Shown: positions 1 to 5,356 of the stretch, piece by piece
Layout: every line of letters starts with the position of its first letter
Numbering within the stretch: position 1 is the stretch's first letter
Made by a program: the position numbers and the translations under genes
Assembly (NCBI GenBank): GCA_017616955.1
Contig: JAFZXD010000281.1
Coordinates: forward strand, 1 to 5,610
Direction: 5' to 3'
DNA: 5,610 nt
Origin: Eubacterium sp.
GTDB taxonomy: Bacteria > Bacillota > Clostridia > Lachnospirales > Lachnospiraceae
The notes under the pieces: generated by a model
Told to the model about the DNA's origin: nothing
Database searches by the model: none
Seen by the model: the letters and a program-made list of their open reading frames with translations, nothing else

Positions 1-629
1 AAGACGAGATTAAGATCACAGACGGAACTATAAAGGTTGAAAGCTGTAACGACGGTCTTCATGCAAAGAATAGTGATGATAACACCGGTGCTATCCTGAT
101 ATCAGGTGGAACCCTGGACATCAAGGCTTCAGATGATGCTATCCACGCTACCACAACTATACAGATAGATGGTGGGAATCTCACATTGGACGGAGCCGAA
201 TGTATAGAAGGAACTGTTATTACCATCAATGATGGGAATATAAATATCACTGCAAGTGATGACGGAATAAATGCAGCTGCTAAGTCAGGTTCATATACAC
301 CTTTATTTGAAATGAATGGCGGAAATGTGACTATATCTATGGCAGCCGGTGACACCGACGGAGTTGATTCCAACGGAAATATCACAATTAACGGCGGCAC
401 GATAGATATAAGCGGTCAGTCTACATTTGACTATGACGGTACAGCAACCTATAACGGTGGAACCATTATAGAAAACGGCACGGAGACTAACACTATAACA
501 AATCAGGATTTCGGTGGCCCGGGCGGAATGATGGGTAATCCGGGTGACATGCCGACTCCTCCTGATGGAGATATGCCAGCTCCTCCTAACGGAGAGTTTA
601 CCAAATCCGCGGATGGACAGAGACCATAG
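1..629 (+). CDS. Cthe_2159/DUF4353-family carbohydrate-binding beta-helix protein, C-terminal part
   Basis: The reading frame is open from base 3 to a TAG at 627-629, giving 208 visible residues; the N-terminus (signal peptide and first coils) lies outside the window. The visible part is a chain of short beta-helix coils with the recurring pattern GG-T/N-hydrophobic-x-I followed by SDD-A/G-I-H/N-A (for example SDDAIHA near residues 42-48 and SDDGINAA near 82-89), plus an AECIEG segment near 64-69. This pattern is typical of the Cthe_2159 family, whose founding member in Clostridium thermocellum is a cell-surface, calcium-containing right-handed beta-helix that binds cellulose and acidic sugars. 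After the last coil comes a Gly/Met/Pro-rich tail (GGPGGMMGNPGDMP and two MPxPPxGx units), probably extended and disordered. A surface or secreted location and plant-polysaccharide binding are inferred from the family; no catalytic motif is seen. It converges on the protease gene with a 3-base gap. Confidence 0.82.
   Translation, partial: DEIKITDGTIKVESCNDGLHAKNSDDNTGAILISGGTLDIKASDDAIHATTTIQIDGGNLTLDGAECIEGTVITINDGNINITASDDGINAAAKSGSYTPLFEMNGGNVTISMAAGDTDGVDSNGNITINGGTIDISGQSTFDYDGTATYNGGTIIENGTETNTITNQDFGGPGGMMGNPGDMPTPPDGDMPAPPNGEFTKSADGQRP
549..596 (+). repeat. 24-base tandem duplication encoding MPxPPxGx twice
   Basis: Two adjacent 24-base units, starting ATGCC at 549 and 573, encode MPTPPDGD and MPAPPNGE in the tail of the sugar-binding protein. 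Each unit contains a small CTCC/GGAG inverted repeat with a 4-base loop (559-570 and 583-594). The differences lie mostly at sites that keep the Pro-Pro and Gly residues, so this looks like a maintained disordered spacer rather than a new slippage product. Confidence 0.6.
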
Positions 630-632
630 CCT

Positions 633-1853
633 TTATAATTGATGAATAGATGCACCGCAGGTTTTGCAGTAGAATGCATTGAAGCTGACAACCTGACCGC
701 ATGCAGGACAACGGATAAGTCGATCTCTGATACCCGGAGTATTCATCGGCTGAGGTGTAGGATGATCATATTCCGGCTGTCTAAAGTCGTGATATTGCTG
801 CTGACCACTTGCTGCATCTTCATTAAACTGCAGGGAGCTGTTCTGCGGATTATCGTATAATTGCTCTTGCTGTGCCTGAGGCTGTTGTTCAAACTGAGCC
901 TGCTGGGGCTGTACATATTGTGCCTGTTGAGGCTGAGCGAACTGCTGAGCTTGAGGTTGCCCGAACTGAGCCTGCTGAGGTTGAGTAAATTGTTGCTGTC
1001 CTACTATCTGAGGATTATATGAAGGAGTCTGACCTACAACCTGAGGTTCAAACTTGTATCCACCATAGGAAGGAGCTGAATATCCACCGTAAGGTTGATA
1101 TGGATTGGCAGGTCCTGCCCAGTACTGACGATACTTCGGTTCTTCGTACATCTTCTGGTTTTCTTTCTTAGCTTTGTAGATTCTAATGATCGTAAAGATA
1201 TCAGCAACTACAACGAAGATATAGAACATGATGACAAATATAGTCATGGATGTGAAGATGCAGAAATCATAGAAAGCATGAAGTGAACATGCTATCAGGA
1301 AGCCTGTTATAAGATTGCGTCTGCACTCTGCACGTTTACCATAGGATTTGAAATACTTTGCATTACCATAATAATATCCCATGAATATAGCGCACATACC
1401 ATGTGCCGGAATGGCAAGAAGTCCTCTTGTTATTCCGTTTACTACAGCAGAGTCCGATCCACCCATAAATAAGTAGAGGACATTTTCTATAGCGGCAAAT
1501 CCCATAGAGCCGAAAAGACAATAAACGATTCCGTCGAATTTATAATTGAAGTTTTTATTTCTCCATGTCAGAAGATATGCTGCAAGAAACTTTACGCCTT
1601 CTTCTATTATGGCAACACCAAAGAATGCCGTCACTGCATAGTAGATCAGAGTGGTCCCTCCAAATGTCAGGTCGATTATCTTCTGAGCAATTAATTCCAG
1701 GATCATGGCCGGAACAGCAGAGAAGATACCAAGAACAAATATTTTGATAAGTAGGCTTAAAGGTTCTTTTTCATGATTATCTTGAAAATATATGTAAATC
1801 ATGAGTGCTATCGCAGGTACAACCGCAATGAGCAGCATTAATCCGGTATTCAA
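633..1853 (-). CDS. PrsW-family intramembrane metalloprotease with Gln/Pro repeat tail and C-terminal zinc ribbon
   Basis: A 406-residue multi-pass membrane protein. The PrsW core covers about residues 1-230 with seven or so hydrophobic segments (roughly 4-23, 35-60, 69-97, 107-128, 140-163, 181-200, 203-224). Family motifs are in order: FQDNHEKEP (23-31) after the first segment, EEGVK (84-88) with the catalytic Glu pair, AAIEN (120-124), AHGMCAIFMGYYYG (150-163) and SLHAFYDF (190-197). H151 and H192 are the likely metal ligands. In Bacillus subtilis PrsW makes the first cut in the anti-sigma factor RsiW; the substrate here is unknown and no sigma or anti-sigma gene is nearby. The tail is unusual: a Tyr/Gly/Pro stretch (240-268), tandem Gln-rich octapeptides (289-329), then a CPAC-11-CKTC zinc ribbon (C382, C385, C397, C400). 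Plain PrsW proteins are only about 220 residues. The start is TTG: an in-frame TAA lies three codons upstream and AAGGA sits 9 bases before it. The next ATG (residue 6) is badly spaced from that site. Confidence 0.88.
   Translation of the reverse strand: MNTGLMLLIAVVPAIALMIYIYFQDNHEKEPLSLLIKIFVLGIFSAVPAMILELIAQKIIDLTFGGTTLIYYAVTAFFGVAIIEEGVKFLAAYLLTWRNKNFNYKFDGIVYCLFGSMGFAAIENVLYLFMGGSDSAVVNGITRGLLAIPAHGMCAIFMGYYYGNAKYFKSYGKRAECRRNLITGFLIACSLHAFYDFCIFTSMTIFVIMFYIFVVVADIFTIIRIYKAKKENQKMYEEPKYRQYWAGPANPYQPYGGYSAPSYGGYKFEPQVVGQTPSYNPQIVGQQQFTQPQQAQFGQPQAQQFAQPQQAQYVQPQQAQFEQQPQAQQEQLYDNPQNSSLQFNEDAASGQQQYHDFRQPEYDHPTPQPMNTPGIRDRLIRCPACGQVVSFNAFYCKTCGASIHQL
867..989 (-). repeat. 24-base tandem repeats encoding [FY]xQPQxxQ octapeptides
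   Basis: Inside the protease gene, residues 289-329 form four consecutive octapeptides, FTQPQQAQ, FGQPQAQQ, FAQPQQAQ and YVQPQQAQ, followed by a degenerate nine-residue unit FEQQPQAQQ. Each octapeptide corresponds to 24 bases rich in CTG/TTG on the plus strand. Aromatic residues stand exactly eight apart. The units have diverged at the DNA level but keep Phe/Tyr, Pro and Gln. The region joins the membrane core to the zinc ribbon and is most likely a flexible linker; copy number may vary between strains. Confidence 0.8.
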
Positions 1854-1862
1854 TCTAAATTA

Positions 1863-1867
1863 TCCTT
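1863..1867 (-). promoter_or_regulatory. Ribosome binding site that fixes the TTG start of the protease gene
   Basis: On the minus strand this reads AAGGA and ends 9 bases before the TTG at 1853-1851. An in-frame TAA between the two excludes a longer product. A second AAGGA-like site (1889-1893) is too far upstream to be used for this start. Confidence 0.6.
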
Positions 1868-1921
1868 GTACAGCTTATATCAGCTGCGTCCTTTCTATCT
1901 ATATTTATACAAGTTACATAG

Positions 1922-2575
1922 TTAATTGGATGCTATGTCTTCCAGAACGTCACGATCTACGTGATAAGGAGCTTTTGCAATACGTGAAGGTTCAGATAAG
2001 ATATCTTTTATAGCATTCTCGACAACAAGACTGTAGTCAACATCGGAGATATTTCCGATATCACATGTCTTGCCGAGGAAAGATCTGAATTCATCCATGT
2101 CTTTGAAATCCATGGCACGAAGAAGTTCCTTCTGAGTTTTTTCGTCTGCATGGCGCATAAATCCGGATTGGAATATAGCTGTTGCCGGACCGTGTGGTAT
2201 GTGAAGTTCGTAGGTAAGTCTATAGCTCAAAGCGTGTGGAAGACATGTTCCCGTTATGGCTATAGCCTGTCCTGCTATATTTGAAGCAGTGAGCATATCT
2301 GTAAGTATCTTAAGATCGGTTGCTTCTTCTGCAGCTGAGGAATCCGGGTTCTGAGAACGACGGACATAATCCGATACATTCTGTGGATGTTCGTTCTTAA
2401 GATATCCTACTTGTCTTGTTCCGAGAATCACATCCTTACCTCTGCTCCAAAGTTTAAGACCATCAAGAACGAGATTCTTGCTCTCAACCGTTGCGTCTGT
2501 ATTTATATAACTTTCGATCATATGTGCCATAGCATCTATAGCTGTGTTTCTTAGAATCTTATAAGGAGCATACAT
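1922..2575 (-). CDS. C-terminal fragment of the interrupted Fe-type alcohol dehydrogenase (metal-binding half)
   Basis: An open stretch of 217 residues from an internal ATG, in the same frame as the N-terminal fragment, carrying all four metal ligands (IDAMAH, LPHALSY, IPHGPA). The 19 codons between the TAG and this ATG are also open and look like family sequence (KSIPHRVFATLALLDP). No Shine-Dalgarno sequence precedes the ATG, so independent translation is doubtful. It is listed because automated annotation may call it as a separate gene; it is best regarded as the distal part of the pseudogene. Confidence 0.45.
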   Translation of the reverse strand: MYAPYKILRNTAIDAMAHMIESYINTDATVESKNLVLDGLKLWSRGKDVILGTRQVGYLKNEHPQNVSDYVRRSQNPDSSAAEEATDLKILTDMLTASNIAGQAIAITGTCLPHALSYRLTYELHIPHGPATAIFQSGFMRHADEKTQKELLRAMDFKDMDEFRSFLGKTCDIGNISDVDYSLVVENAIKDILSEPSRIAKAPYHVDRDVLEDIASN

Positions 2576-2632
2576 GAGATATGTAGGATCAAGAAGAGCA
2601 AGTGTAGCGAAAACTCTGTGAGGAATACTCTT

Positions 2633-3118
2633 CTAGGTTCTGAGGTCATTTCTTGTTAAAACCGATACTCCTGTTGCTTCCGAACCCGTACCACAGGTTG
2701 TCGGAATGGTGATAACCGGGAAGCAAACTGTATTTCCGTTCTCGTCTATATCCTGATGAGAAGGTTTCTGATACAGATAATCTTCCTCTTTTCTGCTGTG
2801 GAAAAGCATTATGGATACAGCTTTGGCAGCGTCCATAGGTGATCCACCACCGAGACCGATAACAAAGTCGCATCCGTTACTGAGACCAATACTGCGAGCT
2901 TCCATGATGTTTTCCACTGAAGGATTTTCTTCTATTTTATCATACAGAGTGTACATAGTTCCTGTTTCAGTCAAAACCTTCTCAAGGTCACTGAGAGAAC
3001 CATTCTGTTTTGAAGAATATCTTCCTGTCAGAATAAGTGCATGACGTCCGAGTCTTGCGATTTCAGAAGCGTGATTAGCGATTGCTTTTTGCTCGATGTA
3101 TGTTTTTGTTGGTACCAT
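2633..3118 (-). CDS. N-terminal fragment of the interrupted Fe-type alcohol dehydrogenase
   Basis: This is the only part expected to be translated under normal decoding: 161 residues (167 if the upstream ATG at 3136 is used). It holds the nucleotide-binding half with the GGGS-xx-D motif and the TTxGTGSE motif, but none of the four metal ligands. It should not be catalytically active and may be degraded. The ATG at 3118 is preferred because GGAG lies 6 bases upstream of it, whereas the ATG at 3136 has no ribosome site. The preferred product then begins MVPTKTYIE, close to the usual family N-terminus (PTK/R near the start). Confidence 0.6.
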   Translation of the reverse strand: MVPTKTYIEQKAIANHASEIARLGRHALILTGRYSSKQNGSLSDLEKVLTETGTMYTLYDKIEENPSVENIMEARSIGLSNGCDFVIGLGGGSPMDAAKAVSIMLFHSRKEEDYLYQKPSHQDIDENGNTVCFPVITIPTTCGTGSEATGVSVLTRNDLRT

Positions 3119-3124
3119 TTCAAT

Positions 3125-3128
3125 CTCC
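3125..3128 (-). promoter_or_regulatory. Ribosome binding site favouring the inner start of the alcohol dehydrogenase
   Basis: On the minus strand this reads GGAG within CTGGAG, 6 bases before the ATG at 3118. It lies inside the coding sequence that would result from the ATG at 3136. The latter is preceded only by AT-rich sequence, so the longer start is probably not used. Confidence 0.55.
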
Positions 3129-3244
3129 AGTTTCATAACTATAATAATAGGTTATATTTTATAAGAAAACGGATGCAGATGCAAGCGCCAAGGCCCGAAA
3201 CGGTCGAGAAAAGTGATTGGCTGATGTTAGAATATATAGGATGC

Positions 3245-3273
3245 TTGCACATATTATATGATAGAGATATAAT
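3245..3273 (+). promoter_or_regulatory. Sigma-A-type promoter of tcdA
   Basis: TTGCAC (3245-3250) and a perfect TATAAT (3268-3273) are separated by exactly 17 bases. Transcription would start near 3280, giving a leader of about 40 bases that contains the AGAGG ribosome site at 3311-3315, five bases before the tcdA ATG. It lies in the divergent region shared with the alcohol dehydrogenase gene; no comparably good promoter is seen in the opposite direction. Confidence 0.7.
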
Positions 3274-3320
3274 AACTCATCCGATAATTAAAATTTCTTC
3301 ATTTATATAAAGAGGTAAGT

Positions 3321-4046
3321 ATGTCAGATCAATTTTCGAGGACCCGTATTCTTGTTGGAGATGAGGGGATGGATAAACTTCATAGTGCCCGTGTGATAAT
3401 CTTCGGAGTTGGAGGTGTCGGTGGATATGTGGCCGAGTCTCTTGCTCGTGCAGGTGTCGGACATATAGAGTTGGTAGACAGTGATGAGGTTAGCGAGACA
3501 AATATCAACAGACAGATTATAGCGCTTCACAGTACTGTGGGAAGATATAAGACAGAAGTTATGAGAGACAGGATACTGGATATAAATCCTGCAGCTGAGG
3601 TTGTGGTTCATAACTGTTTTTATCTTCCGGAAACAGCCGATACATTTGATTTCAGTAATTTTGATTATGTGGTGGATGCGGTTGATACTGTTGCCGCAAA
3701 GATATCCATTATAGTTGAAGCGGATAAGAAGAATGTTCCGGTCATCAGTTCCATGGGTGCCGGAAATAAGATGAATCCTGCTGATTTTCAGGTGGCTGAT
3801 ATCTATAAGACAAGTGTGTGTCCACTTGCAAAGGTTATGCGCCGTGAGCTTAAAAAGAGAGGGATAAAAAAACTGAAATGTGTATACTCTACAGAACTTC
3901 CCGTGAAGGTTGATGAAACGTCGGAAGAGTATAAAGCAGAACTGGAGGAATCAGGAAAGAGACAGATTCCCGGTTCGACTGCATTTGCCCCATCGGTGGC
4001 AGGACTTATTATAGCAAGTGAGGTCTTCAAGGATCTGATTAAATAA
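3321..4046 (+). CDS. tcdA: tRNA threonylcarbamoyladenosine dehydratase (TcdA, ThiF/E1-like)
   Basis: The 241-residue product is a ThiF/MoeB/E1-superfamily protein of the TcdA (CsdL/YgdL) type. TcdA uses ATP to cyclise t6A at position 37 of ANN-decoding tRNAs into the hydantoin ct6A, in the cytoplasm. Visible features in order: GVGGVGGYVAESLARAG (29-45), the nucleotide-binding glycine loop; DSDEVSETNINRQ (53-65), the conserved E1-like ATP-contact stretch with the Asn-x-Asn-Arg-Gln signature; GRYKTEVM (74-81); VVDAVDT (117-123); SSMGAGNKMNP (143-152); DIYKTSVCPLAKVMRREL (160-177); and GSTAFAPSVAGL (218-229). The CxxC zinc sites of MoeB/ThiF proteins are absent, and the second-half motifs fit TcdA better than HesA, MoeB or ThiF. 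The length is slightly below the E. coli protein (about 268). AGAGG lies 5 bases before the ATG. It appears monocistronic, with its own promoter and a terminator about 40 bases after the stop. No csdA/csdE-type sulfur-transfer partner is in the window. Confidence 0.9.
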   Translation: MSDQFSRTRILVGDEGMDKLHSARVIIFGVGGVGGYVAESLARAGVGHIELVDSDEVSETNINRQIIALHSTVGRYKTEVMRDRILDINPAAEVVVHNCFYLPETADTFDFSNFDYVVDAVDTVAAKISIIVEADKKNVPVISSMGAGNKMNPADFQVADIYKTSVCPLAKVMRRELKKRGIKKLKCVYSTELPVKVDETSEEYKAELEESGKRQIPGSTAFAPSVAGLIIASEVFKDLIK

Positions 4047-4078
4047 GTAAATATAGTCGGTTAAAGACCGAATGAAAG

Positions 4079-4107
4079 TTGAGATTTAACGTCACAGGTA
4101 TTATAAT
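4079..4107 (+). promoter_or_regulatory. Sigma-A-type promoter embedded in the tcdA terminator, likely driving ldh
   Basis: TTGAGA (4079-4084) and a perfect TATAAT (4102-4107) are separated by exactly 17 bases. The -10 box lies in the apical loop region of the terminator hairpin and the spacer includes its 5' arm. Initiation would fall near 4114, giving a leader of about 99 bases for ldh that starts at or just before the 3' arm of the hairpin. No other promoter of this quality is visible between 4130 and 4212. Confidence 0.62.
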
Positions 4108-4128
4108 GATACAGGTGACGTTTTTCTT
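4088..4128 (+). terminator. Intrinsic terminator after tcdA
   Basis: AACGTCAC (4088-4095) pairs with GTGACGTT (4115-4122), an 8-bp stem. An inner GTAT/ATAC helix (4098-4101 with 4109-4112) is separated from it by a symmetric AG/AG internal loop. A T-tract, TTTTTCTT, runs from 4121 to 4128. It lies 41 bases after the tcdA stop codon. The opposite strand lacks a T-run after the stem, so it should act in one direction only. Confidence 0.82.
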
Positions 4129-4212
4129 ATAAGTTACAAGAAGAAATAAGCCGGAACGGATATCAAAGGAGTGTTTGATAGTATAGTCTTTACAGAATAA
4201 AGGAGGACGTAT

Positions 4213-5202
4213 ATGAAGATAAACACAGCTAAAGTTGCTATGATAGGATGCGGATTTGTTGGTTCTGCATCATGTTTTGCTCTGATGCAGAGCGGGCTTT
4301 TCAGAGAGATGGTACTTATAGACGCGAACCAAGCGAAAGCCGAAGGTGAAGCATTGGATATAAGTCATGGTCTGCTTTATGCGAAACCTATGGATATATA
4401 TGCCGGTGATTACAGTGATATAGCGGATGCGGCCATCGTAGTAGTAAGTGCAGGAGCGGCTCAGAAACCGGGAGAGACAAGACTTGATCTTGTTAAGAAG
4501 AATGTCGGCATCTTTAAGTCTATAATGCCACAGATAAAGGATAGTGGATTTGAAGGAATACTTCTTATAGTAGCAAACCCCGTTGATATACTTACTGCTG
4601 TTGCTCAGAAGCTTACCGGTTTTCCTGAATCAAGAGTAATAGGTTCGGGAACTGTTCTTGATACTGCAAGACTCAAGTATCTTCTTGGAGAACATCTGGG
4701 TGTGGACAGTCGTACTATTCATGCATTTATAGTCGGCGAACACGGAGACAGTGAGATAGTTGCATGGAGCAGTGCAAATGTATCCGGAGTTCCGCTTAAT
4801 GACTTCTGCGAGTTAAGAGGACATTTCAAACATAAAGAATCTATGCAGGCGATAGCCGACAGTGTTAAGAACAGCGCATATGAGATAATAGAAAAGAAAC
4901 AGGCGACATATTACGGAATAGCCATGGCGGTGAAACGTATATGCGAAGCGATAATCAGAGATGAAGAGACGATACTTCCCGTATCGGTTACACTTCACGG
5001 AGATTTCGGAATAGACGGAGCTACACTTTCTATTCCTGCAGTAGTGGGAAAAGATGGTATCGAGACGATAGTTCCTATAAATCTTTCCGTTGATGAACTG
5101 GTTAAGCTTCAGGAGTCTGCTACGACGCTTAAGGAAATCTATAAGGCCTCTATGGCTGATGATATACTGGATGAAGATCAGGCTTATAAAGAAGATGAGT
5201 GA
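4213..5202 (+). CDS. ldh: L-lactate dehydrogenase (NAD-dependent)
   Basis: The 329-residue product reduces pyruvate to L-lactate with NADH, regenerating NAD+ during fermentation; cytoplasmic, normally a tetramer. Visible motifs: Rossmann loop GCGFVGS (12-18); D37, which selects NAD over NADP; the substrate loop AQKPGETR (83-90), where Q84 matches the Gln102 that marks lactate rather than malate dehydrogenases (these have Arg) and R90 matches Arg109; VANPVDILT (120-128) with N122; GTVLDTARL (146-154) with D150 and R153, matching Asp168 and substrate-binding Arg171; GEHGDSE (175-181) with catalytic H177; and ATYYGIA (231-237). All catalytic residues are intact. At the allosteric fructose-1,6-bisphosphate site H170 matches His188, but Lys155 replaces the usual Arg173. 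The C-terminus carries an acidic extension (DDILDEDQAYKEDE) that makes it slightly longer than the usual 310-320 residues. AAGGAGG (4200-4206) lies 6 bases before the ATG. The likely promoter is at 4079-4107. No intrinsic terminator is evident downstream. Confidence 0.95.
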   Translation: MKINTAKVAMIGCGFVGSASCFALMQSGLFREMVLIDANQAKAEGEALDISHGLLYAKPMDIYAGDYSDIADAAIVVVSAGAAQKPGETRLDLVKKNVGIFKSIMPQIKDSGFEGILLIVANPVDILTAVAQKLTGFPESRVIGSGTVLDTARLKYLLGEHLGVDSRTIHAFIVGEHGDSEIVAWSSANVSGVPLNDFCELRGHFKHKESMQAIADSVKNSAYEIIEKKQATYYGIAMAVKRICEAIIRDEETILPVSVTLHGDFGIDGATLSIPAVVGKDGIETIVPINLSVDELVKLQESATTLKEIYKASMADDILDEDQAYKEDE

Positions 5203-5292
5203 TGATTTAATCTGTTAATTTAATTTAGTTTTAATCTTTCCTAAAAGACGCTCTAATGTATGCAGTGTATAGTAATCATTGTAAACAGAAAA

Positions 5293-5314
5293 CAGCAGAG
5301 CTGCAGAGCTGCTG
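5293..5314 (+). repeat. Short inverted and tandem repeat upstream of the UBA-like gene
   Basis: CAGCAG (5293-5298) and CTGCTG (5309-5314) can pair around a 10-base loop; the same stretch contains the 8-base CAGAGCTG twice in tandem (5296-5303 and 5304-5311). It is conspicuously GC-rich in an AT-rich 154-base gap (5203-5356). No T-run follows directly (the next T5 is 16 bases later), so it is not a convincing ldh terminator. It may be a leader hairpin of the next gene. I see no good promoter in this gap. Confidence 0.35.
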
Positions 5315-5356
5315 AAGAGATAAATATATGTTTTTATAAGGAAAGAGGTATTAATT

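Larger units (their letters stand above)
1922..3118 (-). pseudogene. Iron-containing alcohol dehydrogenase, interrupted by one in-frame TAG
   Basis: The frame runs from ATG 3118-3116 to TAA 1924-1922 with one interruption, a TAG at 2635-2633 (codon 162). Read through, it is a full-length group III (Fe-type) alcohol dehydrogenase of about 398 codons, a family that reduces aldehydes to alcohols with NAD(P)H. Numbering from 3118: the N-terminal Rossmann-like domain has GGGSPMDAAKA (90-100) for nucleotide binding and IPTTCGTGSE (138-147). The C-terminal helical domain has D195 and H199 in IDAMAH, H295 in LPHALSY and H309 in IPHGPA, matching the four metal ligands with the usual spacings of 4 and 14. 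The context around the stop reads NDLRT, stop, KSIPHR; relatives often carry Lys there, so AAG to TAG is the simplest explanation. No other stop or frameshift is present. As sequenced the gene should be non-functional, unless the TAG is suppressed or is a sequencing error. It may once have been co-transcribed with the protease gene 68 bases downstream. Confidence 0.87.

Noticed and set aside
503..691. Minus-strand open frame of 62 codons across the convergent junction
   Set aside because: It overlaps both real genes, has no ribosome site, and its Pro/Gly-rich sequence is just the antisense of the GGPGG/PP tail of the sugar-binding protein.
894..989. Repeats resembling a CRISPR or minisatellite array
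   Set aside because: The 24-base periodicity is in frame with the protease and encodes degenerate Gln/Pro octapeptides; there are no unique spacers between identical repeats.
639..1747. Several short plus-strand open frames opposite the protease gene
   Set aside because: They are antisense shadows of a convincing conserved coding sequence with no start signals of their own.
2633..2635. Programmed TAG decoding (pyrrolysine or code reassignment)
   Set aside because: Not preferred: this enzyme family is not known to use pyrrolysine, TAG ends another gene in the window, and no supporting tRNA or biosynthesis gene is visible. A simple nonsense mutation or base-call error is more economical.
3158..3184. 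Possible alcohol dehydrogenase promoter on the minus strand (TTGCAT, then TATAAA)
   Set aside because: The spacer is only 15 bases, so it is a poor promoter by consensus; AT-rich sequence makes chance matches likely.
3187..3221. GCCAA/TTGGC inverted repeat in the divergent region as a possible operator or riboswitch
   Set aside because: A 5-bp stem with a 25-base loop is not better than chance, and no known riboswitch motif is recognisable.
3041..3310. Plus-strand open frame of 89 codons in the divergent region
   Set aside because: It starts inside the antisense of the alcohol dehydrogenase, has no recognisable domain or ribosome site, and covers the tcdA promoter.
4057..4071. Small hairpin TCGGT/ACCGA just after the tcdA stop
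   Set aside because: Only 5 bp and no T-run follows; the real terminator is the larger stem at 4088-4122.
5203..5260. Terminator for ldh in the AT-rich stretch after its stop codon
   Set aside because: T-rich runs are present but no stable stem precedes them.
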